A stretch of 64,000 bases of DNA, from assembly GCF_000429505.1 (NCBI RefSeq), contig NZ_AUBZ01000022.1:1-64000 (forward strand), written 5' to 3'. The DNA comes from Aliagarivorans taiwanensis DSM 22990. GTDB lineage: Bacteria; Pseudomonadota; Gammaproteobacteria; Enterobacterales; Celerinatantimonadaceae. Every line of letters begins with the position of its first letter. Position 1 is the stretch's first letter. This document shows positions 26,018 through 34,480 of this stretch, in pieces. The position numbers and the translations under genes are program-made. The notes beneath the pieces are model-generated. The model did not search any database. It had not been told where the DNA came from and saw nothing but the letters and a program-made list of their open reading frames with translations.

Positions 26018-26935
26018 CTACTCCGCTGCACTCTGTGGCAGGTCGAGATAGCATTGCTGCTTAAGCCATAACCCCAATGCCCGAACATCCGCCCTGTTAC
26101 GCAGCTTATTCTTATAGACAAAATAGAAGCTATCGCCAGTTACCAAGTCATGCATCGGTAAGCGCACCAAGGGTTGGTGATACTCAGACTCGTCCAAAAA
26201 ATAGGGATTGATAAAGGCGATGCCCTGGTCATAACGCGCCGCCTCGGTGGCCAACAGCATATGGCTAAACTGAGTCAGCTGCGGCGATTTTGGCCAGCGA
26301 AAACCACCCTGCTCGCACCACAGTTGCCAGTCTTCAGCAAAGCGCCCTTCCGGAAAGGTGCTCTGCACCGTCAATAGGTTCTCTTGCCAAAGAGCTTCAG
26401 GCAATGCCTTTCCTTGTAGCCGCTGCCACAGCTTGGGTGAGCACATCGGGTAGAGTCGCTCTTTATAGAGATACTCCACCACTGCATCACGCGATGGTGG
26501 GCTAATCGTAACAAAGCAGTCTGCTAGCTGATCGGAGATGGTCGGGTCATCGGCGACCATATTTAGGCTCAGGTTGATCTCGGGATGCTGATTCTTGAAA
26601 TCCCCCAGCCTCGGGATCAACCACTTGACCGCCAAGGATGAATAAATCGCCAGACGCAAGTCACCTCGGCTACCCTCGACAATCTGCTGGCTGGCCTTGG
26701 CGATACCGTGCAGCGCTTGGCTGATTTCGCCGTAGTAACGCTCACCCAGAGGCGTCAGGCTGAGCCGCCGTCCTTGCCGCACAAACAGGCTATGCCCCAA
26801 GTAATCCTCCAGTAAACGGATTTGGTGGCTCACCGCACTTTGGGTCACGTGTAGGTTCTGCGCAGCCTGAGAGAAGCTATTTAGTCGAGCAACCTGTTCG
26901 AAGTACTGGATAGCCCGTAGCGGTGGCAATCTCAC
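26018..26935 (-). CDS. LysR-family transcriptional regulator (GcvA-like)
   Basis: 305 residues. The N-terminal winged HTH is LPPLRAIQYFEQVARLNSFSQAAQNLHVTQSAVSHQIRLLEDYLG (residues 3-47), beginning as GcvA/AmpR-type regulators do, followed by a periplasmic-binding-protein-like effector domain. It is divergent from the EamA transporter gene, with a 109-bp gap that contains TTATGAT-TC-ATCATAA at 26972-26987. It probably controls that transporter and itself; the effector is unknown. Confidence 0.88.
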   Translation of the reverse strand: MRLPPLRAIQYFEQVARLNSFSQAAQNLHVTQSAVSHQIRLLEDYLGHSLFVRQGRRLSLTPLGERYYGEISQALHGIAKASQQIVEGSRGDLRLAIYSSLAVKWLIPRLGDFKNQHPEINLSLNMVADDPTISDQLADCFVTISPPSRDAVVEYLYKERLYPMCSPKLWQRLQGKALPEALWQENLLTVQSTFPEGRFAEDWQLWCEQGGFRWPKSPQLTQFSHMLLATEAARYDQGIAFINPYFLDESEYHQPLVRLPMHDLVTGDSFYFVYKNKLRNRADVRALGLWLKQQCYLDLPQSAAE

Positions 26936-26971
26936 TATCTAAATATCTCATACTAAAAATAATATTCATCA

Positions 26972-26987
26972 TTATGATTCATCATAA
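26972..26987. promoter_or_regulatory. Palindromic candidate operator between LysR and EamA genes
   Basis: TTATGAT, TC, ATCATAA: perfect 7-bp arms with a 2-base centre in the divergent intergenic region; the half-site ATTCATCAT is also repeated directly at 26964 and 26977. Fits a LysR-type binding region but lacks experimental support. Confidence 0.4.
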
Positions 26988-27044
26988 AGCAGAGATACAG
27001 TATCGGTCTGCTTTCAGTCGACAGTATTCAAGGGGGACCACCGG

Positions 27045-28004
27045 GTGAAGCCACTCAGCTTAGGCGCAGCGATGTTATTACTGGTTGTCGGCAACCAAAT
27101 CGCGGTGTTTTCCGATGTCGTGGTCAAGCTGGCCAATAACCAAGAGGCGGTTTATCAGTTTGTATTCTACCGCCAGCTCAGTGCGCTGTTACTGCTGCTG
27201 CCCTGTTTGTTATGGATACCCCGTTACCGCGGTCCGCTAGGGCTGCGCTGGCATCTGCTACGCTCGCACATCTGGCTGGCTGGCGCAGGCTTGATGATCT
27301 ATGTGCTCAACAACCTGCCACTGGCCACCGCCAATGCGATTTTCTACTCTGCGCCGCTGATGATGTTGCCGCTGGGGATTTGGATAAATCGCGAGAAGCT
27401 ATCGCTCAGCGCCTGGCTGGCAGCCCTGATTGGCTTTATTGGCGTGTTGGTGATTGTAAAGCCCACCGAGCTCAACCCAGCGGCCCTAGCGGCCTTAGGC
27501 GTCGCACTAACCTTGGCATTGAATAACCTGCTGATCCCGCGTATTCCGACCAAACAGAATGTGGTAATCGTGCTGCTACTGACCAACCTGATGGGGCTGC
27601 CGAGCACCGCTGCGCTAAGTTTTGCTGAAGGGCATAGCTGGGATTGGCAGCTGTTTATCAACGCCAGCTTGTCCACCGTGTGCATTCTGATCTATGCCGG
27701 AAGTTGTGTGCTGGCCTACCGCAGCGCCGAGAGCAATAAGATTGCTGGCGCGGAGTACACAGGCCTATTGGGTGCCATCGTAGTTGGTGTGTTGGCCTTT
27801 GGGGAATCCTTGGATGCCAGCCTGCTGCTGGGCGCGCTGTGTATTATCGCGCCGCTATTGTGGCTGGCCAACCGCAAGCAAGATAAAACACCCGCAAAAG
27901 AGGCGCTCTGTAACGAGCTCTCTAACGAAGAGCTTAACGAGACAAGCAGTCCTCCCGAGTACCCCGCCAACACCCATCAAGCGGCTACACGGGAAGATCC
28001 TTAG
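27045..28004 (+). CDS. EamA/DMT-family transporter
   Basis: 319 residues with about ten hydrophobic segments in two homologous EamA halves, then a hydrophilic C-terminal tail of about 45 residues (from NRKQDKTP). DMT permeases export metabolites such as amino acids or nucleobases; the substrate is not identifiable. The start is GTG 27045 preceded by AAGGGGG. The divergent LysR gene is its likely regulator. It ends 10 bases before the nitrate reductase gene, tail-to-tail. Confidence 0.82.
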   Translation: MKPLSLGAAMLLLVVGNQIAVFSDVVVKLANNQEAVYQFVFYRQLSALLLLLPCLLWIPRYRGPLGLRWHLLRSHIWLAGAGLMIYVLNNLPLATANAIFYSAPLMMLPLGIWINREKLSLSAWLAALIGFIGVLVIVKPTELNPAALAALGVALTLALNNLLIPRIPTKQNVVIVLLLTNLMGLPSTAALSFAEGHSWDWQLFINASLSTVCILIYAGSCVLAYRSAESNKIAGAEYTGLLGAIVVGVLAFGESLDASLLLGALCIIAPLLWLANRKQDKTPAKEALCNELSNEELNETSSPPEYPANTHQAATREDP

Positions 28005-28014
28005 GGCCTCGACC

Positions 28015-30654
28015 CTAAGCGACTACTCGGTTTAGCATGGTTTTCAGCTGTGGCACACAAGAGCCACAGTTGGTACCGGCGCTGCAGCTTCTACCAATCG
28101 CTTCCACGCTATCGGCACCTTGCTCGATGCACTGCTCGATGGTCCCTTCGCGCACTTGATGACAAGCACACACCACCTTGCCCAATGAGGGCTCAGGGCT
28201 GGTACCGGCTAAGATCCCGCGCTGCACTTGCTCAGAAACCGGCTGGTTTAACAGAGACTCCAGCCAAGCTTGGTCGCCCTGGCTGGCATAGGCTTGCAGC
28301 TCAAAGCTAAACGCCAGGCCATTGCCGGTAATCGCCGCGCAACGGTACTGCTGCTTAGCATCGTCACGATAATCGAGGGTTTGGCTGCCATTCTCGGTCA
28401 ACATGGCTTTGAGCGACTGATAGAACTCCGCCGGGCTCTGCGCGCTGGCCAAGGTATAGAGGTAGCCCTCAGGCAGCTTTTGCTCGCACCAATAGATATC
28501 TGACGCAAAGCGGCGCCCATCGATAGCCTCACGGCTAAGCACGCTCCCCTCAGATAAAAACTCAAGCGCGGCGAGCGCCACCACAGTGTACTTCGCGGCA
28601 GGCTGACCCGAGAGCGGATCACAGGCCTCGCCGACCAGTTTGCTCACCGTGCCAACGCTGGAGTTTTGCTCAGACCAATGGATCGGCATAAATAGCTGAC
28701 CCGGAGTTTGGGCATCACTTACCCGCAATCTCACCACCAACTCGCCCTGTTCGCTGCTGACCTTGACTAACTGCGCGTCACTGAGCCCCAGCAATTGAGC
28801 GTCAATCGGCGCGATATCCAGCAGCGGTTCACTGCTATGGCTGCCCAGTTGCGGTGCTAAGCCGGTGCGGGTCATAGTGTGCCATTGGTCGCGCACCCGG
28901 CCGGTATTCAGTAGCAGCTGCCCCGGTTTGGGTTGCGGCAATACCAGCTGCTGCAAGGCCAACATCTTGGCCCGTCCGTTGGCGGTGCTAAAGCCGCCAT
29001 CGGCAAACAAGCGAGGCGAGTCAGTGTCGAGTGGCCAACTGACTGGCGCGAAGTCTTGATAGGCCGCTTGGTCTTGTTCGGCCAACACCGAGATATCCAG
29101 CCCGCGCGGCTCACTGTCCTGCAGCAGGTTGGTCAGCTTGGCGTGCTCGGCAAAAATCTCGCTGGGGTGTTGATAGGCAAAGGCCTCGCCAAAGCCCATT
29201 CGCTTGGCGACTTGCGAGAGCAGCCACCAGTCGGCCTTGGTATCTCCTTGCATCTCAACAAAGGGACGCTGGCGCGATAGCATCCGCTCAGAGTTGGTTA
29301 CGGTACCTTCGCGCTCGCCCCAGCCGGCTGCAGGCAATAGCACATCGGCGTAGCGAGTGGTATCGGTGTGTTGAACACAGTCAGACACAATCACCAGTGG
29401 GCAGGCCAGCAAGGCCTCGCGGATCTTGTTGGCATTGGGCAGGCTTACCGCTGGGTTGGTGCCCATAATCCAGATGGCTTTGATCTTACCGCTATGCAAA
29501 GCCTCGAAAATATCCACCGCTTTCAGGCCCGGCTGCTGTGCCAGCTGCGGCGCTTGCCAGAAATCCGCTAAGGCGCTGAGGTGAGTCGGCGTGTAGTCCA
29601 GATGCCCGGCTAATAAGTTCGACAGCGCCCCCACCTCTCGCCCACCCATAGCATTGGGCTGGCCAGTAATCGAAAAGGCCGAGCTGCCAGGCTTGCCCAG
29701 TTTGCCGGTGGCCAGATGCACGTTGATAATCGCGTTCACCTTGTCCACCCCTTGGTGGCTCTGGTTCACCCCTTGGCTAAACAGACTCAAGCAAGCGGGA
29801 CTTGCTGCGAACAACTGGAAGAACTGGTGAAGCTCAGCAACGCTCAGCCCACAGCGCTCGGCCAAGGCTTCGATATCACCCGCTTGAGCGATGGCTGCAT
29901 CAATCGCCTCAATCGCACCATCCACATGCTGTTCGATATAGTCTTGGTCCAGCTGCTGTTGGTCGGCCAGATAGGCGAGCAGTCCGTTGAACAAGTCCAC
30001 GTCATGGCCGGGGCGCAGCGCCAAATGCAGGTCGGCGATATCACAGCTATCGGTGCGGCGCGGGTCGATTACCACCAGCTTCATCTCTGGGCGCTGCAAC
30101 TTGGCCTGCTTCAGGCGCTGGAACAAGATCGGGTGACACCAAGCCAGGTTAGAGCCGATAAGGGTCACCAGATCGGCCTGCTCAAGGTCGTCATAACAGG
30201 CCGGGACCAAGTCCTCGCCAAAGGCACGTTTATGCCCGGCGACCGCTGAAGACATACACAGCCGAGAGTTGGAATCGATATTTGCGGTGCCGATAAAGCC
30301 CTTAATCAGCTTGTTGGCCACATAGTAATCTTCGGTAAGTAGCTGGCCTGACACGTAAAAGGCGACGGAATCCGGCCCATGCTCAGCAATCGTTTGGCTC
30401 AAGCGGCTGGCCGCGTAGTCGAGGGCGCGCTCGAGCTTTTCAGGGTGGCCTTTGATCATCGCGTGGCGCAGCCGGCCCTGCTCAATCACGGTCTCACCCA
30501 AGGCGCTGCCTTTTGAGCAGAGTAGTCCTCGGTTGGTGGGGTGGCTGGCATCGCCTCTTACCTGAGTGGTGCCATCGCTACGCTGACGGGCCTCAACCCC
30601 ACAGCCAGTGCCACAATAAGGACAGGTCGTTTTAATCCAACTGGTTCCAGCCAA
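28015..30654 (-). CDS. nasA: Assimilatory nitrate reductase, catalytic subunit
   Basis: 879 residues. The N-terminal [4Fe-4S] cluster ligands are in CPYCGTGCGVEA and NRGLLCSKG; the molybdopterin oxidoreductase body follows (GSNLAWCHPI, IDPRRTDSCDIAD, QPNAMGGREVG). The C-terminal 60 residues are a BFD-like [2Fe-2S] domain (VVCACHQVREGTIEQCI and CSAGTNCGSCVPQL). This three-part layout marks cytoplasmic NasA, which reduces nitrate to nitrite for assimilation. Start is TTG 30654 with AAGGAG 7 bases upstream. No nitrite reductase, nitrate transporter or NasR-type leader was found in the window, so its partners must be elsewhere. Confidence 0.9.
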   Translation of the reverse strand: MAGTSWIKTTCPYCGTGCGVEARQRSDGTTQVRGDASHPTNRGLLCSKGSALGETVIEQGRLRHAMIKGHPEKLERALDYAASRLSQTIAEHGPDSVAFYVSGQLLTEDYYVANKLIKGFIGTANIDSNSRLCMSSAVAGHKRAFGEDLVPACYDDLEQADLVTLIGSNLAWCHPILFQRLKQAKLQRPEMKLVVIDPRRTDSCDIADLHLALRPGHDVDLFNGLLAYLADQQQLDQDYIEQHVDGAIEAIDAAIAQAGDIEALAERCGLSVAELHQFFQLFAASPACLSLFSQGVNQSHQGVDKVNAIINVHLATGKLGKPGSSAFSITGQPNAMGGREVGALSNLLAGHLDYTPTHLSALADFWQAPQLAQQPGLKAVDIFEALHSGKIKAIWIMGTNPAVSLPNANKIREALLACPLVIVSDCVQHTDTTRYADVLLPAAGWGEREGTVTNSERMLSRQRPFVEMQGDTKADWWLLSQVAKRMGFGEAFAYQHPSEIFAEHAKLTNLLQDSEPRGLDISVLAEQDQAAYQDFAPVSWPLDTDSPRLFADGGFSTANGRAKMLALQQLVLPQPKPGQLLLNTGRVRDQWHTMTRTGLAPQLGSHSSEPLLDIAPIDAQLLGLSDAQLVKVSSEQGELVVRLRVSDAQTPGQLFMPIHWSEQNSSVGTVSKLVGEACDPLSGQPAAKYTVVALAALEFLSEGSVLSREAIDGRRFASDIYWCEQKLPEGYLYTLASAQSPAEFYQSLKAMLTENGSQTLDYRDDAKQQYRCAAITGNGLAFSFELQAYASQGDQAWLESLLNQPVSEQVQRGILAGTSPEPSLGKVVCACHQVREGTIEQCIEQGADSVEAIGRSCSAGTNCGSCVPQLKTMLNRVVA

Positions 30655-30940
30655 AGTGCTCTCCTTGCTACGCGCATCGACTACCTTTGTTCGAGGGTCA
30701 GCGGACGGCGCTCTATTCTATTTTTACATCGTATTTATCCTGGGAATTGCAAATGTTGAACCAGCTTGAATTGCGCGGTTTTTCTACTCCTTTAGGAATA
30801 AGAATCGATGCGTTTTTCGCGCTTGCTGAAGACTAACCATCCAATCACGCACCCAAACGGTGCATCACGGCGTCTAAGTTGGGGCGTACGGAAAAAGACG
30901 AGGAGAAAGGAAGTGCTCTAGGTCCTTGCACTCTAGTTAC

Positions 30941-30965
30941 ATATGAATTACCGTATATATGAATT
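30941..30965 (+). promoter_or_regulatory. Repeated ATATGAATT motif before the arsenate operon
   Basis: ATATGAATT occurs at 30941-30949 and 30957-30965, one and a half helical turns apart, 30 bases before the ars fusion gene. AT-rich repeats of this sort are plausible ArsR operators. The rest of the gap 30655-30940 between nasA and this operon shows no gene. Confidence 0.4.
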
Positions 30966-30994
30966 TTCGAATGTATTGGTTTTCCTGTTACGCG

Positions 30995-31744
30995 ATGCTA
31001 AGTATTCTGTTTATCTGCACCAATAACGCTGGCCGCTCCCAGCTAGCCGAAGCCATCTGCAACCATGAGTTTGCCGATAGCTTTAAGGCGCTCAGCGCTG
31101 GCGCACGGGCAACCCAAGTCTCCGCCGAGCTATATCAGTACTTTCAGCAACATGAGCTGCAGGCCAGCCATCAAACCAGCAAAGCGCTGGAAAGTCTTCC
31201 CGCCCAGAAGTTTGATTACGTGATTACCCTATGTAGCGAAGCCAAGCAAGAGTGTCTGTCGCTGCCCGATAGCCCCGGGGTATTGCATTGGGAGCTGCCT
31301 TCTACCCGCGATGAACAAGGCCAACCACGCTTTGATGACATTGCCGCGCTGCTACGCCAGCAACTGAAGCGCTTACAAACCTATATTCAACAGCGCCCCC
31401 AATCACTCGAGCCACTGCAGGTGTTCAAGCTACTCAGCGACGAAACCCGTTTGCAGATCATGATGCTGATTGAGGACGAACAACGCCTGAGCGTGAACGA
31501 GCTTTGTCAGGCACTGGCTGAGAGCCAGCCGAAAACCTCGCGCCACCTGGCGCTACTGCGCGAAAGTGGGCTGCTGAGCACCACACGCCACGGCCAACAG
31601 ATTTTCTACCACCTTCCGGATTGCCATGATGCTTGGGTTGCCAAAGTGCTGGCCACCACCCGTATCGCCAATCCATCACTAATTAACCTGCCGCTGCTGC
31701 GCCTGCGCGAACTGCGGCTACAACTTGCAAACCAAGAGAGTTAA
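30995..31744 (+). CDS. Arsenate reductase / ArsR repressor fusion protein
   Basis: 249 residues from ATG 30995. Residues 1-130 are a low-molecular-weight-phosphatase-fold arsenate reductase: ILFICTNNAGRSQLAEA holds the CX5R loop (Cys8, Arg14), and TLCSEAKQEC gives Cys80 and Cys87, the spacing of the thioredoxin-coupled ArsC cysteine relay. Residues about 150-245 are an ArsR winged helix (VFKLLSDETRLQIMML, ESQPKTSRHLALLRESGLL). The usual CxCDLC arsenite site is replaced by SVNELC, so arsenite sensing must differ. First gene of the ArsJ operon; its TAA is 2 bases before the next ATG. The longer reading from 30959 lacks a ribosome site. Confidence 0.85.
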   Translation: MLSILFICTNNAGRSQLAEAICNHEFADSFKALSAGARATQVSAELYQYFQQHELQASHQTSKALESLPAQKFDYVITLCSEAKQECLSLPDSPGVLHWELPSTRDEQGQPRFDDIAALLRQQLKRLQTYIQQRPQSLEPLQVFKLLSDETRLQIMMLIEDEQRLSVNELCQALAESQPKTSRHLALLRESGLLSTTRHGQQIFYHLPDCHDAWVAKVLATTRIANPSLINLPLLRLRELRLQLANQES

Positions 31745-31746
31745 GC

Positions 31747-32241
31747 ATGTCTCAACATCCTGTATTCCCGATTGCCATCACCGACGATGCCCAACTACTG
31801 CTTTGCCCCTGCCCGGGCACCAAAGACGCCGACCTGAGCAGCTCACTGCAGCAACTCAGCCAAGCCAACAGCGGCGCAGTTCTGACCGCGATGACCAGCG
31901 AAGAGCTGGCAGCCAACGGTGTGGATGCCATCGGTAAAACCTCAGTGATCTTCGATATGCAATGGTTCCACCTACCGATTGAAGATGACACCGTACCCGG
32001 TGAAGAGTGGGAAGCGCGCTTCCAGGGCTTTTTGCCACGCTTTAAGCAGCTGATTAATAGTGGTGTAAACCTGGCCATTCATTGTAAGGGGGGCAGTGGT
32101 CGCACCGGCCTTATCGCCGCGCGCCTGCTGCTGGAATACGGTGTGGAGCTGGATGAAGCGATTGCCCGTATTCGCACGGTTCGCCCGAACGCCTTTAACC
32201 TTGAAAAACAACAAAGCTACATTGCGCAATTTGCCAAATAA
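31747..32241 (+). CDS. CX5R protein phosphatase-like protein (CDKN3/DSP fold) of the ars operon
   Basis: 164 residues. [21 protein letters not shown] (described by residues 110-128) is the dual-specificity phosphatase loop with catalytic Cys and Arg; [12 protein letters not shown] supplies the upstream general-acid region. Its position inside the arsenate operon between the fusion repressor and GAPDH is strict (2 bases and 11 bases to its neighbours). Role is unknown; it could act on a phosphorylated or arsenylated sugar intermediate or on a protein. Such phosphatase genes accompany some arsJ operons. Confidence 0.78.
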   Translation: MSQHPVFPIAITDDAQLLLCPCPGTKDADLSSSLQQLSQANSGAVLTAMTSEELAANGVDAIGKTSVIFDMQWFHLPIEDDTVPGEEWEARFQGFLPRFKQLINSGVNLAIHCKGGSGRTGLIAARLLLEYGVELDEAIARIRTVRPNAFNLEKQQSYIAQFAK

Positions 32242-32252
32242 GAGAGAACACT

Positions 32253-33257
32253 ATGAGCATTAAAGTTGGAATCAACGGCTTCGGCCGTATCGGCCGCCTG
32301 GCACTTCGCGCAGCCTTTGACTGGCCTGAGCTGGAGTTCGTGCAAATCAACGACGTAGCGGGCGACACCCAGACCCTGGCTCACCTGCTGCAATTTGACT
32401 CGGTGCAAGGCACTTGGGAGCACCAAGTCACCACTGATGGCGACAACATGGTGATCAACGGCCAAATCATCGCCTGCACCCAAGAGCGCGACTTAAGCAA
32501 GATCGACTGGTCTGGCTGCGACGTGGTACTGGAAGCCACCGGTGTTCACCGCGATGTGGCGCTGCTGCAAGGCTACCTGGACCAAGGCGTAAAACGTGTA
32601 GTGGTATCAGCGCCAGTGAAAGACGATTCGGTGGCGAACATTGTAGTCGGCGTCAACGACGCGATCTTCAAGCCAAGCGAGCACCGCATCGTAACCGCGG
32701 CGTCTTGCACCACCAACTGCTTAGCGCCGGTTATTAAGGTGATTCACGAGAAGCTGGGTATTGAGCATGGCTGCATGACCACCATCCACGATCTGACCAA
32801 CACCCAGACAATTCTGGATGCGCCGCACAAAGATCTGCGCCGCGCCCGCGCCTGCGGTATGAGTCTGATCCCAACCACCACCGGCAGCGCTAAAGCGATC
32901 ACCGAGATCTTCCCGGATCTAAAAGGCAAGCTGAACGGCCACGCGGTACGTGTACCACTGGCTAACGCCTCACTGACCGACATGGTATTCACAGTGGGTC
33001 GCGACACCACCGCTGAAGAGGTGAACGCGCTACTAAAAGAAGCAGCCGAAGGCGAGCTAGAAGGCATCTTAGGCTACGAAGAACGGCCGCTGGTGTCTAT
33101 CGACTACAAAGGCGACCAACGCTCAAGCATCGTCGACGCGCTAAGCACCATGATGATCGGCCCGCGCATGCTTAAGATCTACGCCTGGTATGACAACGAA
33201 ATGGGCTACGCGACCCGTACTTCTGAACTGATCCGCAAAGTAGGTTTAGCAGGCTAA
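32253..33257 (+). CDS. ArsJ-associated glyceraldehyde-3-phosphate dehydrogenase
   Basis: 334 residues. NAD-binding [16 protein letters not shown] at the N terminus; catalytic [10 protein letters not shown] with the active Cys; the His of the general base lies near [21 protein letters not shown] ends the protein. In ArsJ operons this enzyme uses arsenate instead of phosphate to turn glyceraldehyde-3-phosphate into 1-arseno-3-phosphoglycerate. It is 2 bases from arsJ, supporting tight coupling. A housekeeping GAPDH is the alternative, but the operon context argues against it. Confidence 0.92.
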   Translation: MSIKVGINGFGRIGRLALRAAFDWPELEFVQINDVAGDTQTLAHLLQFDSVQGTWEHQVTTDGDNMVINGQIIACTQERDLSKIDWSGCDVVLEATGVHRDVALLQGYLDQGVKRVVVSAPVKDDSVANIVVGVNDAIFKPSEHRIVTAASCTTNCLAPVIKVIHEKLGIEHGCMTTIHDLTNTQTILDAPHKDLRRARACGMSLIPTTTGSAKAITEIFPDLKGKLNGHAVRVPLANASLTDMVFTVGRDTTAEEVNALLKEAAEGELEGILGYEERPLVSIDYKGDQRSSIVDALSTMMIGPRMLKIYAWYDNEMGYATRTSELIRKVGLAG

Positions 33258-33259
33258 GC

Positions 33260-34480
33260 ATGACATCCCTACCCAGAGAGTTGCGTCAGTATCTGCTGAT
33301 CACCTTTAACTACTGGAACTTCACCATCACCGACGGCGCCCTGCGCATGTTGGTGGTGCTGTACTTCCACCAGCTCGGCTATGCGCCCTTGGCCATTGCC
33401 ATGCTGTTCTTGTTCTACGAGTTCTTTGGCGTAGTCACCAACCTGGTCGGTGGCTGGTTGGGCGCACGGGTTGGCCTCAACCACACCATGAACATCGGTC
33501 TGGCGATGCAGATCGTAGCACTGCTGGCGATGGCGCTGCCCAGCGCTTACTTAACCGTGCCATTGGTGATGGCGGCGCAAGCCATCTCCGGCATCGCCAA
33601 AGACCTTAACAAGATGAGCGCCAAAAGCAGCGTGAAAACCTTAGTAACCGGCGATCAGCAACACGCGTTGTACAAGTGGGTGGCGATCCTCACCGGATCT
33701 AAGAATGCGCTAAAAGGCTTTGGCTTCTTCTTGGGCGGTGCGCTGCTCTACACCATCGGCTTCCAAGCCGCGATGCTGGCGATGGCGGCGGTGCTGGGCG
33801 TTGTATTGGTGATGAGTCTGCTGATGCTGGACCGGGATCTGGGTAAGGCTAAGAATAAACCGAAGTTCTCGGCGATCTTCTCCAAAAGCCCCTCGGTGAA
33901 CGTCCTCTCTGGGGCTCGGCTATTCCTGTTTGCCGCGCGCGACGTGTGGTTTGTGGTTGCGCTGCCGGTCTACCTGGGCGCAACTCTGGGCTGGAGTCAC
34001 CTGCAAACAGGCAGCTTTATGGCATGCTGGGTGGTGGCCTACGGGATTGTGCAAGGCTTTGCACCTAAGCTCACCGGTAGCCAAGCGGGGCGCACGCCAG
34101 ATGGCCGTGGCGCACTACTGTGGGCCATGATACTGGCTGCAATTACCGGTGTTCTTGCATTGCTGGTCCAGCTGGAATGGCATCCGGCGCTAAGCATCGT
34201 GGTGGGCCTGATGATCTTTGGTCTGGTGTTCGCGGTGAACTCCTCACTGCACTCCTACCTGATCGTCAGCTACGCCAAAGAGGATGGCGTCAGCCTGGAC
34301 GTGGGCTTTTACTATATGGCCAACGCCATGGGCCGCTTGGTCGGCACCGTGCTCTCGGGTCTGGTATTCCAGTATGCAGGTCTGGCGGCCTGCCTGTGGA
34401 TAGCCACCGCCATGTTGGTGATCACCAGCGTGATTTCCATCGCCCTGCCCCGGCACGATAGCCACCCTGCGGTTAACTAG
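33260..34480 (+). CDS. arsJ: Organoarsenical efflux MFS transporter ArsJ
   Basis: 406 residues, about eleven to twelve membrane segments. The N terminus LRQYLLITFNYWNFTITDGALRMLVVLYFHQLG (described by residues 6-38) and GWLGARVGLNHTMNIGL are typical of ArsJ. It exports 1-arseno-3-phosphoglycerate, which falls apart outside to arsenate, giving arsenate resistance without reduction. It ends 8 bases inside the convergent MFS gene's 3' end. Confidence 0.92.
   Translation: MTSLPRELRQYLLITFNYWNFTITDGALRMLVVLYFHQLGYAPLAIAMLFLFYEFFGVVTNLVGGWLGARVGLNHTMNIGLAMQIVALLAMALPSAYLTVPLVMAAQAISGIAKDLNKMSAKSSVKTLVTGDQQHALYKWVAILTGSKNALKGFGFFLGGALLYTIGFQAAMLAMAAVLGVVLVMSLLMLDRDLGKAKNKPKFSAIFSKSPSVNVLSGARLFLFAARDVWFVVALPVYLGATLGWSHLQTGSFMACWVVAYGIVQGFAPKLTGSQAGRTPDGRGALLWAMILAAITGVLALLVQLEWHPALSIVVGLMIFGLVFAVNSSLHSYLIVSYAKEDGVSLDVGFYYMANAMGRLVGTVLSGLVFQYAGLAACLWIATAMLVITSVISIALPRHDSHPAVN

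Noticed and set aside
29716-30249. A 177-residue plus-strand open frame
   Set aside because: Lies entirely antisense to nasA, has no ribosome site and no family-like sequence; it follows from codon bias of the real gene.
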